A stretch of DNA of 35,187 bases, from contig NZ_JALPTB010000067.1 in the NCBI RefSeq assembly GCF_023218075.1, forward strand, positions 1 through 35,187. The letters are read 5' to 3'. Shown one piece after another: positions 1-9,100 of this stretch (positions are counted from its first letter, which is position 1; each line of letters begins with the position of its first letter). Under the pieces are notes generated by a model. That model searched no databases. It worked only from the letters and a program-made list of their open reading frames with translations, and was not told the origin of the DNA. Both the position numbers and the translations under genes were made by a program. The stretch comes from Rhodococcus sp. HM1 (lineage in GTDB: Bacteria > Actinomycetota > Actinomycetes > Mycobacteriales > Mycobacteriaceae).

Positions 1-802
1 CCGACAACCGCGCCAGCAACACCGACAACGCCGCATGCACCACCATGAACAACGTCGCGTTGTGCGCCCGCGCCACCTGCACCAACCGCCCGTGCAACTC
101 GGCCGGGATCTCCACACCGACGCGCGCGCCGGCCACCGACTGCACCGCCGGACGCGGACGATCGGCCGGCAACTCCAACTGATCCGGCAACCCGGCCAGA
201 GCGCCACGCCAGAACGCCAGCTGCTGCGAGATGAGCGAGGACGGATCGTCCTCCGAGCCCAGCACCGACCGCTGCCACAACGCGTAGTCCGGGTACTGCA
301 CCGCCGGCGGCTCCCAGGACGGGGCTCCGCCGCCGACCCGGGCGCTGTAGGCGAGCATCACGTCCCGCACGAACGGCGCCATCGACGCACCGTCGGCCGA
401 GATGTGGTGCACCACCATCGCCAGCACGAACTCGTCACCGCCGAGATCGAACAAGCGGATACGCAGGGGCACTTCACTCGTCACGTCGAACGGCCGCACC
501 ATGAAGTCCGTGAGGGCAGCGAGCAGCTGCTCGGCCGTGGTCCGTTCGACGTCGACGTCCGGAACGGACTGCAGCACCGGCAGCACGACCTGGACGGGTC
601 CGTCCGCGGTCTCCGGGTACACCGTGCGCAGCGACTCGTGCCGCGCCACCACGTCGGCGACCGCCGCGCGCAGCGCCTCGACGTTGAGGGCACCGCGGAT
701 CCGCAGAGCCATCGGCAGGTTGTAGGCGGTCGAGTCCGGGTCGAAGCGGTTGAGGAACCACATGCGGGACTGCGCCAGCGACAACGGAATCCGCTCCGGG
801 CG
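1..802 (-). other. NRPS2 condensation domain C8, cut by the window edge
   Basis: It starts near residue 1768 with [16 protein letters not shown] and keeps HHISADG at 1899-1905. The domain runs off at position 1 within the conserved ALSVLLARLS stretch. At least one more module, or a terminating unit, must follow outside the window. Confidence 0.85.
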
Positions 803-3800
803 CACCTGTGCCGTGAGCGCAGCCCGTCCACCCGCACCGACGTGCGACTCGAGCCGGGCGGCCAGGTCCACTACTGTCGAGGCTTCGAACAATGTACGGA
901 CCTGGACGCGGGTGTCGAGTGCCGCGCCCAGACGCGAGACCACCTGGGTCGCGATCAGCGAGTTGCCGCCGAGCGCGAAGAAGTCGTCGTCGAGACCGAC
1001 CCGCTCGATGCCGAGCACCTCGCCGAACACCCCGGCGACGATCTCCTCCACCGGCGTGGTGGGGGCACGGAACTCGCGAGCTTCGAACTCCGGTTCCGGC
1101 AGCGCCTTGCGGTCGAGCTTGCCGGACGCGTTGAGCGGGAACGCGTCGAGCACGGTCACCACCGACGGAACCATGTACGACGGAAGCGCCGCGGCGGCGG
1201 CCGTGCGTGCGGCGCCGGCGTCGATCACCGCGCCCGGCACCGGGACGACATAGGCGACCAGGTGCTGGCCGGTCGACGATTCGTGCACGAGCACCACCGC
1301 CGACAACACGGACGGATCGGCGGACAGGACCGCTTCGATCTCGCCGAGCTCGATGCGCTGGCCGCGGAACTTCACCTGGAAGTCGGTGCGGCCGATGTAG
1401 ACCAGTTCCGGTTCGCCACCGGCCGTGGGAGTCCAGCGGACGAGGTCACCGGTGCGGTACATGCGCTCGCCCGGCGCACCGTACGGGTCGGCGACGAAAC
1501 GGTCGGCGGTCAGGTCGACCCGGCCGTGATACCCGCGCGCGAGCTGGACGCCCGACAGGTACAGCTCACCCGCGACCCCGAACGGCACGGGACGTAGACG
1601 CGAATCCAGCACCAGCGCACCGGAATTCCACACCGGACGACCGATCGTCACGGCGGCGTCGGGCCGCACCGCGGCCTCGGTTGCATGCACGGTGAACTCG
1701 GTCGGGCCGTACAGGTTGTGCAGCGCGGCCCCCGGAATCGCCGCGTGCACCTGGGCGGCGGCGGACGGCGGAAACGCTTCACCGGCGACGAGCACAGCAC
1801 GCAGGGACGCGGCACCCCCGGACCCGAGCACCGAGACGAAGGGACCGAGCATCGACGGCACGAACGACACCATCGTGACCGACTGATCGTCGATCAACTG
1901 CGCGAGATAGACGGGGTCGCGGTGCCCGTCCGGCTCCGCGATCACCATGCGCGCACCGGCGATCAGTGTGCAGAACAGTTCCCACACCGAAACATCGAAG
2001 GTCACGGGGGTCTTGAGCAGCACCACGTCGGACGAGTCGATCCCGAAGCGATCCGTGAGCCACAGCACCTGGTTCACCACGGAGCGCTGCGCGACGGACA
2101 CACCCTTCGGGCGGCCCGTCGAGCCGGAGGTGAACAGCACGTACGCGGTGTTGTCCGGACGCAGCACCGATCGCCGGTCGGCGTCGGTGACGGGTGCGTC
2201 GGAGACGGTCGGATCGTCGTCGCCGGCGACGAGCACGGTCCGGTCGCCGAACCGCTCGGCGTCGGCGGCGTCGGCCACCAGCACGCACAGCGGCGCGGCG
2301 GTGTCGAGGATGTAGTCGATCCGGTCGGCGGGCTGATCCGGGTCGACGGGCACGTAGGCGCCGCCCGCGGTGAGCACCGCGTACATCGCCACCACGAGAT
2401 CGGCGGACCTGCGCATGGCCAGCGCGACCCGCACCTCGGGCCCGACGCCCTGCGCGACCAGCCGTCGCGCGAGCCGGTTCACCCGGGAGGCGAACTCGCC
2501 GTAGGTCAGGCTCTGCCCGCCGGACACCACGGCGACCGCACCGGGGTTGTCCGCGGCGCGCGCCTCGAACAGCGCCGGCAAGGTCGTCGACGCGTCGATG
2601 TCGTGCCGCGTCGCGTCGACACCTGCCACGAGCGCGTCGCGCTCGGCCGCGTCGAGCAGTTCGATGTCACCGACCACGGCAGCGGGATCCGCCGCGACCG
2701 CTTCCAGCACCCGCACGAAGCGGGCGGCGATCGACTCGACGGTCGCGGTGTCGAACAGGTCCGTCGCGTACGACATCTCGACGAGCAGACCGTTGTCGGC
2801 GCCGTCGGGATGGTCCGCAACCGTGACCTGCAGGTCGAACTTCGCCAGGTCGTAGTCGAATTCGACGCCGCTGACGGTCAGACCCGGCAGTTCGAGCCGG
2901 GTGTTGTCCATGTTCTGGAACGCGAGCGCCACCTGGAACAGGGGATGCCGGGACTGCGACCGAACCGGATTGAGGACCTCGACAAGCCGCTCGAACGGAA
3001 CCTCCGCGTGGGCGAAGGCCCGCAGGTCCGATGCCCGGACCCGGGACAGCAGTTCGGTGAACTGCTCGGCGGGATCGACCGCCGAGCGCAGGACGAGCGG
3101 ATTGACGAACATGCCGATCAGGTCGTCGAGCGCGACGTCCCCACGGCCCGCGACGGGAGAACCGATTGCGATGTCGCGCGAGCCGGACAGCCGCGACAGC
3201 AGTACGGCCAGCGCACTGTGCACGACCATGAACAGCGTGGCGTTGTTGTCCCGCGCGACCGCGTTCAGCCGGTTCCGGAGCTTCGCGTCCACGGAGAACC
3301 GCAGCAGGTCACCGTGGCTGGTCGCCACCGCCGGACGCGGCCGGTCGGTGGGCAGCGGAAGCTCGTCGGGCAGATCTGCGAGTTCCCGCTTCCAGAAGTC
3401 GATCTGGCGTGCCGCGACCGACTCCGGATCGTCCTCCGAACCGAGCATCTCCCGCTGCCAGATGCTGTAGTCGGCGTACTGCACCGTCAACGGCTGCCAG
3501 TCAGGGGACTCCCCCGCCGACCGCGCGGCGTAGGCGGTCATGACGTCCCGGGTGAGGGGACCCATCGAGAAGCCGTCCCCGGCGATGTGGTGCACGGAGA
3601 ACGCCAGCACGTGCTCGGTCGCGCTGATCTCGAACAGCCCCGCCCAGAACGGCACCCGCTGGGTGACGTCGAACGGTGCCGCCATCTTCTCCGCGATCCG
3701 CTCGGCGACCTCGCTCTCCGACACGGCCACCGGGCTCAGGTCCGGGATGACCTCGCGGGTCGGCACGACCTTCTGGTAGCCGACGCCGTCGACCTCCGGG

Positions 3801-6103
3801 TACACAGTCCGCAGCACCTCGTGCCGCGCGAGCACGTCGGCCACCGCGATCTGCAGGGCGTGCCGGTCGAGAAGCCCGGACAGCCGCAGCGCGAACGGAA
3901 TGTTGTTGACCGCGGAGTCGGGTTCGAGCTGGTTGAGGAACCACATGCGCTGCTGCGCCAGCGACAGCGGCACCCGGTCGGGACGCGGCATCGGACGCAA
4001 CGGAAGCCGCGGCCCGGTTCCGCGGTCGGCGGCCTCGTCGACGAGTCGCGCCAGATCGGCCACGGTGGGCGCGTCGAAGAACTCCCCGACCTCGACGTGC
4101 ACCGAGAACCGCGAGTTGATCCGGGCGACGGCTCGCGTCGCGATGAGCGAGTTGCCGCCGAGCTCGAAGAAGTCGTCGTCGGCGCCGACCCGCTCCGCAC
4201 CGAGGAGGTCCGCGAAGATCTGCGCGACCGCCTGTTCGGCGGGCGTCGACGGTTCGCGGTACTCCCGCGCGGACGCGAAGTCCGGGGCGGGCAGCGCCTT
4301 GCGGTCGAGCTTTCCGCTGGCGTTGAGCGGGAATTCGTCGAGCTGGACGAACAGGTTCGGAACCATGTAGTCCGGGAGCCGCTCGCGGGCGGTCGCGGTC
4401 AGCTCGGCCGTGTCGAGGGTGACTCCCCCCGTCGCGACGACGTACGCGACGAGGTGGTCGCCGGTGACCGGATCGGAGTGCACGACCACCACGGCCTGGG
4501 ACACGTCGTCCCGTCCGAGGATCGCCGCTTCGATCTCGCCGAGTTCGACGCGCAGTCCGCGCAGCTTGACCTGGAAGTCGACGCGTCCGATGTAGTCGAG
4601 CTGTCCGTCGGGGCGGCGCCGGACGAGGTCGCCCGTCCGGTACATGCGTTCGCCGTTGCGGCCGGTGGGGTCGGCGACGAAACGATCCGAGGTCAGATCC
4701 GGCCGGGCGACGTAGCCGCGCGCGAGCTGGACACCCGACAGGTACAGCTCGCCGGGGACGCCCGGCGGGACCGGCCGGAGCGCGTCGTCGAGCACGTGCA
4801 GTCCGGTGTCGTCGACGGCGGCGCCGATCGGGATCGTCCTGTCGCCGCGTGCGGTCGCGTAGTAGGTGACGTCGACGGCGGCTTCGGTGGGACCGTAGAG
4901 ATTGTGCAGCTCTGCCGAGCTGATCTCGTGGAAGCGGGCGACGGTCTGCGCGGGCAGCGCCTCGCCGGACGCGAAAACGTAACGGAGAGAATCGGTTCGG
5001 GCAGCGAGCGGCTCCGCGACGAAGACCGAGAGCATCGACGGCACGAAGTGCAGTGCCGTCACACCGCGGTCGGCGATCGTGCGGGCGAGGTACTCGGGGT
5101 CGCGATGACCGTCGGGCACCGCGATCACCAGGCGGGCTCCGACCTGCAACGGCCAGAAGAACTCCCACACCGAGACGTCGAACGTGAACGGAGTCTTCTG
5201 CAGGATGACGTCGGCCTCGGTGAAGCCGTACTCGCGCTGGCGCCAGCGCAGATTCGCCACGATGGCCCGATGCGCGACGGCCACACCCTTGGGCAGGCCC
5301 GTCGAGCCCGACGTGAAGATGATGTAGGCGGTGTTGTCGGGGCGCAGCGGACCGGTGCGGTCGGCGTCCGTGAGCGGAGCCTCGTCGAAACCGGTCAGGT
5401 CGAGCCGATCCACCTCGTGGAGCGCAACGTGTGCGGGCACCTCGATTCCGTCGCGCGAGGTCGTCAGGACCGCGACGGGACGTGCTGCGGCGAGGACGTG
5501 CGCGATGCGGTCGGCCGGGTGGTCCGGGTCGAGCGGCACGTAGGCACCGCCGGCCTTGACGATGCCGTACATGGCGACGAGCAGATCCAGCGATCGGCGG
5601 ATCGCGAGGCCCACCGTCGTCTCCGGACCCACGCCGATCGAGACGAGGTAGCGGGCCATTCGGTTGGCGGCGGCGTCGAACTGCGCGTAGGTGAGGGTCT
5701 CCCCCTCGAACTCGAGGGCGATCGCATCCGGCGTGCGGGCGACCTGCTCCTCGAACAGCGCCGGCAGGGTGTCGGCCGCCCGGGCGACGACGGGCACGTC
5801 GACGACCTCACCGGTGTCGCAGATGAGGGTCTCGACGACACCGGCGAGGCCACCGTCAGCGTCGGATTCGAGCAGGGCGGGAACGAGGTTCGACAGCACC
5901 ACCGGAACGAGGGCGTCCGGACCGAGCGCTCCGCCCATCGCGGCGTCGAGAACGGTCAGTTCGTCGTGGAGCGTTCCGTAGGTGACGGCGGTGTCACCGT
6001 GCGAGAGCGCGACCCGCTCGGGCGCTACCGCCGCCACCTCTGAAATCAGCCGCGGGAGGTCCTCGATGGTGAGAGATTCCTGACCGGGCTTCCGAACCGA
6101 CAT
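1..6103 (-). CDS. Nonribosomal peptide synthetase NRPS2, 3' part outside the window
   Basis: This is a cytoplasmic multimodular peptide synthetase that continues the assembly line begun by NRPS1. At least 2034 codons are open with no stop before position 1. Order: an A-domain-like fragment (residues about 11-94), A6 (about 108-600), T6 (phosphopantetheine Ser652 in [10 protein letters not shown]), C7 (HHIAGDG at 838-844), A7, T7 (Ser1715 in [10 protein letters not shown]), and C8 (HHISADG at 1899-1905, cut by the window edge). It starts with A rather than C, so it must use C6 at the end of NRPS1. The ATG at 6103-6101 follows the NRPS1 TAG with no gap, and AGAGGA lies upstream inside the NRPS1 coding end, which suggests translational coupling. 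Codes read by eye: A6 DVWHFSLVDK, identical to the EntF serine code; A7 DVWSLALVHK, not assigned. No epimerase or thioesterase is seen; termination lies beyond the window. Confidence 0.95.
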   Translation of the reverse strand, partial: MSVRKPGQESLTIEDLPRLISEVAAVAPERVALSHGDTAVTYGTLHDELTVLDAAMGGALGPDALVPVVLSNLVPALLESDADGGLAGVVETLICDTGEVVDVPVVARAADTLPALFEEQVARTPDAIALEFEGETLTYAQFDAAANRMARYLVSIGVGPETTVGLAIRRSLDLLVAMYGIVKAGGAYVPLDPDHPADRIAHVLAAARPVAVLTTSRDGIEVPAHVALHEVDRLDLTGFDEAPLTDADRTGPLRPDNTAYIIFTSGSTGLPKGVAVAHRAIVANLRWRQREYGFTEADVILQKTPFTFDVSVWEFFWPLQVGARLVIAVPDGHRDPEYLARTIADRGVTALHFVPSMLSVFVAEPLAARTDSLRYVFASGEALPAQTVARFHEISSAELHNLYGPTEAAVDVTYYATARGDRTIPIGAAVDDTGLHVLDDALRPVPPGVPGELYLSGVQLARGYVARPDLTSDRFVADPTGRNGERMYRTGDLVRRRPDGQLDYIGRVDFQVKLRGLRVELGEIEAAILGRDDVSQAVVVVHSDPVTGDHLVAYVVATGGVTLDTAELTATARERLPDYMVPNLFVQLDEFPLNASGKLDRKALPAPDFASAREYREPSTPAEQAVAQIFADLLGAERVGADDDFFELGGNSLIATRAVARINSRFSVHVEVGEFFDAPTVADLARLVDEAADRGTGPRLPLRPMPRPDRVPLSLAQQRMWFLNQLEPDSAVNNIPFALRLSGLLDRHALQIAVADVLARHEVLRTVYPEVDGVGYQKVVPTREVIPDLSPVAVSESEVAERIAEKMAAPFDVTQRVPFWAGLFEISATEHVLAFSVHHIAGDGFSMGPLTRDVMTAYAARSAGESPDWQPLTVQYADYSIWQREMLGSEDDPESVAARQIDFWKRELADLPDELPLPTDRPRPAVATSHGDLLRFSVDAKLRNRLNAVARDNNATLFMVVHSALAVLLSRLSGSRDIAIGSPVAGRGDVALDDLIGMFVNPLVLRSAVDPAEQFTELLSRVRASDLRAFAHAEVPFERLVEVLNPVRSQSRHPLFQVALAFQNMDNTRLELPGLTVSGVEFDYDLAKFDLQVTVADHPDGADNGLLVEMSYATDLFDTATVESIAARFVRVLEAVAADPAAVVGDIELLDAAERDALVAGVDATRHDIDASTTLPALFEARAADNPGAVAVVSGGQSLTYGEFASRVNRLARRLVAQGVGPEVRVALAMRRSADLVVAMYAVLTAGGAYVPVDPDQPADRIDYILDTAAPLCVLVADAADAERFGDRTVLVAGDDDPTVSDAPVTDADRRSVLRPDNTAYVLFTSGSTGRPKGVSVAQRSVVNQVLWLTDRFGIDSSDVVLLKTPVTFDVSVWELFCTLIAGARMVIAEPDGHRDPVYLAQLIDDQSVTMVSFVPSMLGPFVSVLGSGGAASLRAVLVAGEAFPPSAAAQVHAAIPGAALHNLYGPTEFTVHATEAAVRPDAAVTIGRPVWNSGALVLDSRLRPVPFGVAGELYLSGVQLARGYHGRVDLTADRFVADPYGAPGERMYRTGDLVRWTPTAGGEPELVYIGRTDFQVKFRGQRIELGEIEAVLSADPSVLSAVVLVHESSTGQHLVAYVVPVPGAVIDAGAARTAAAAALPSYMVPSVVTVLDAFPLNASGKLDRKALPEPEFEAREFRAPTTPVEEIVAGVFGEVLGIERVGLDDDFFALGGNSLIATQVVSRLGAALDTRVQVRTLFEASTVVDLAARLESHVGAGGRAALTAQVRPERIPLSLAQSRMWFLNRFDPDSTAYNLPMALRIRGALNVEALRAAVADVVARHESLRTVYPETADGPVQVVLPVLQSVPDVDVERTTAEQLLAALTDFMVRPFDVTSEVPLRIRLFDLGGDEFVLAMVVHHISADGASMAPFVRDVMLAYSARVGGGAPSWEPPAVQYPDYALWQRSVLGSEDDPSSLISQQLAFWRGALAGLPDQLELPADRPRPAVQSVAGARVGVEIPAELHGRLVQVARAHNATLFMVVHAALSVLLARLS
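803..3988 (-). other. NRPS2 module 7: C7-A7(unassigned)-T7
   Basis: C7 has HHIAGDG at 838-844, with Gly before the Asp where the other elongation C domains have Ala. A7 has [36 protein letters not shown] and NLYGPTEFTVHA. The code read by eye is D-V-W-S-L-A-L-V-H-K. I know no secure match; a small polar residue or a modified ornithine are possibilities only. T7 carries Ser1715. Confidence 0.8.
3989..5782 (-). other. NRPS2 A6(Ser)-T6 didomain
   Basis: A6 has [34 protein letters not shown] and [12 protein letters not shown]. The code DVWHFSLVDK equals that of A1 and A3, so serine is expected. Unlike A1/A3, the DNA is not part of the 1,714-bp duplication and uses the normal codons of the gene. 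T6 carries Ser652 in [10 protein letters not shown]. It accepts the chain from C6 of NRPS1. Confidence 0.85.
5822..6073 (-). other. A-domain-derived N-terminal fragment of NRPS2, possible docking element
   Basis: Residues 11-94 of NRPS2 (LTIEDLPRLI ... ETLI) repeat the start of an A domain (ERVALSHGDTAVTYGTL) and break off before the A2 core. A complete A domain (A6) starts again about 20 residues later with DTLPALFEEQ. The fragment is not part of A6 and is homologous to the NRPS1 tail. It takes the place that a docking helix would have in other NRPS systems. The function is inference. Confidence 0.8.
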
Positions 6104-9100
6104 CTACCTTTTCCTCTGTGTCGCCAAGCTCTGCGCTTGGGTGATGAGTGACTCGATCAGTGCGGCGTATCCGTCGACGCCCAGGGCCGGAAGGATTCCC
6201 GGAACCAGACCGGACAGGGCAACCGAGACCTGTGCCTCCGGCTTGAGCGTCGCCCCCATCGCCTTGGCGACCGACACCAGCTTGTCGTTCAACGCACCGA
6301 AGGTGACGGTGGCGTCGCCGTGGGTCAGGGCGATCTCGTCGGGCCGGGCTGCCGCGGCGGCCGCCACCAGCTCGGGCAGGTCCGCGGCAGTGAGCTTCCG
6401 CTGCGGCGTCAGGCTCGCGCGTTCCTCGTCGTCGAGGATGTCGATCTCGCGGATCACGACGCCGGGGTTGTCGGTGACCGCGTCGACGACCCGCAGGTAC
6501 CGCTTCGCGAAGCGGGCGACGGACTCCTCGTCGAACAGGTCGGTGGCATACGTGAACAGCAGCCGGATGCCTCCACGGCGACCGTGCTCGTCGAACACCT
6601 CGCCGCCGCTGAGCTGCAGATCGAACTTCGCCTGGTCGAAGTTGCCCTCGACCACCGAGACCTCGAGTCCCGGCAGCTGCAGCGAACGCGGCGCCATGTT
6701 CTGGAACGCGAACAGCACCTGGACGACCGGCGAGTACGCGGCGGTCCGGCGGCGGCCGAGCGCGTCGACGACCCGCTCGAACGGCACGTCGGCGTTGCCG
6801 AACGCCCCGAGGTCGCGGTCGCGGACCTGGGCGAGCAGATCGACGAACCCGGCGCTCGACTCGACCTCCGTGCGCAGGGCCAGAGTGTTGACGAACATGC
6901 CGATCAGATCGTCGAGCGCCGCCTCACCGCGACCGGCGGTCGGCGTTCCGATGACGATGTCACCGGTCCCGGTCAGCTTGGACAGCAACACCGCGAAGGC
7001 AGCGTGCATCACCATGAAGACCGTCGAGTTGTGCTCGCGCGCAACCTTGTCCAGCAGTTCGGCCTGGTTCGCATCCAGCGCGAACTCGTACTCCGCGCCG
7101 CGCATGGAGGCGCGTGCGGGCCGCGGCCGATCCGTCGGCAATTCGAGCAGTTCGGGTGCGCCGGCGAGCGTGGACGACCAGTAGTCGAGCTGCCGCGCCA
7201 CCGCGGACTCGGGGTCGTTCTCGTCACCGAGGATCTCCCGCTGCCACAGCGCGTAGTCGGCGTACTGGACCGGCAACGGCGACCAGGTCGGCATCTCGCC
7301 GTCGAGACGGGACGCGTAGGCCGTCATCACGTCCCGGGTGAGCGGGCCCATCGAGAACCCGTCCGCGCTGATGTGATGGACGACCATGACCAGCACGTGA
7401 TCGGTGGGGCTGACCGAGAACAACCGGCCTCGGACCGGCGCACTCGTCGTGACGTCGAACCCGGTACCGATCATCTCGGCGATCCTGGTCGGCAGCAACG
7501 CCTCCGACACCTCCACCGGCGCCAGGTGCGGCGCGGCGTCGGCGACCGGCAGGATTTCCTGCACCGGTCCGTCGTCGGTGTCCGGGTAGCGGGTCCGCAG
7601 CACCTCGTGCCGGTCGAAGACGTCCCGCACCGCGGCACCGAGCGCCGGCACGTCGAGCAGGCCCGACAGCCGCAGCACGACCGGGATGTTGTAGGCGGCG
7701 GACGCCGGATTCATCCGGTTGAGCACCCACATGCGCTGCTGCGCGAGCGACAGCGGCACCCGTTCCGGATGCGGCCGTGCGACCAGCGCCGGTCGCGCTC
7801 CCGATCCCACGCCGGCTTCCGCACGAGCCGCGAGCGCCGACACCGTCGACGCCTCGAACAGTGCCCGGACCGGAACCGTCGTGTCCAGCGCCGCACCGAT
7901 CCGTGCCGTCACCTGCGTCGCGAGCAGCGAGTTGCCGCCCAGCATGAAGAAGTCGTCGTCGACGCCGACCCGTTCGGTCCCGAGCACCTCCGCGAAGATC
8001 CCGGCCACGATCTGTTCGATCGGGGTGGCCGGGGCACGGAACTCCTTGGCCTCGAACACCGGTTCCGGCAGCGCCTTGCGGTCGAGCTTGCCGTTGATGT
8101 TCAGCGGCAGCGCGTCGAGCACGAGGAAGACCGCCGGCACCATGTAGCCCGGCAGGCCGCGGACGGCCTCGGCACGGATGTCGTCGACGACGAGATCCGC
8201 CCCGGTGACCGGAACCAGGTAGGCGACCAGCTGATCGCCGAGCCGATCGTCGTGGTGGACGAGCACGACGGCCTGCGCCACGGACGGATGCGCCGCGAGC
8301 ACCGCCTCGATCTCGCCGAGCTCGATCCGGAATCCGCGGACCTTCACCTGGAAGTCGGTGCGCCCGACGTACCGGAGGGTGCCCTCGTCGGTCCAGGCGA
8401 CGAGGTCGCCGGTGCGGTACAGCCGGCTTCCGGCCGGGCCGAACGGGTCTGCGACGAACCGTTCCGCCGTCAGATCCGGGCGCCCGAAGTAGCCCCGGGC
8501 CAGCTGCATACCGGCGAGGTACAGCTCGCCGAGGACACCGGCCGGGACCGGCCGCAGCCGCTCGTCGAGCACGTACAGCCGGGTGTTCCACTCCGGTCCG
8601 CCGATCGAGACGGTCGCGGTGTCGTGCTCGGTCACCTGGTGACTGGTGACCGACACCGCGGCCTCGGTGGGCCCGTACAGGTTGAACAGCGCCGTGTCCG
8701 GGTTCCCGGACCGCACGGTCTGCGCGAGGTGCGCAGGCAGTGCCTCACCGATGGCGAGGACGCGCCGCAACGACGAGGGCAGTGCCCCACCGGATTCCGT
8801 CGTCAATGCTTCGATCATCGACGGCACCGCGTGCAGCGTGGTCACGCCGCGGCTGCGCATCAGTTCGTTGAGGTAGACCGGATCACGGTGACCGCCTGCC
8901 TCGGCGACCACCAGGCGCGCACCGGACACCGGCGCCGACCAGAACTCCCACACCGACAGGTCGAACGTGGCCGCGGTCTTCAGCAGCACCGCGTCCCCGG
9001 AGCCGAGATCGAATTCCGCCTTCTTCCAGAGCATCTGGTTGACGACAGCACGATGCGAGACGGCGACGCCCTTGGGTCGGCCGGTCGAACCGGACGTGAA

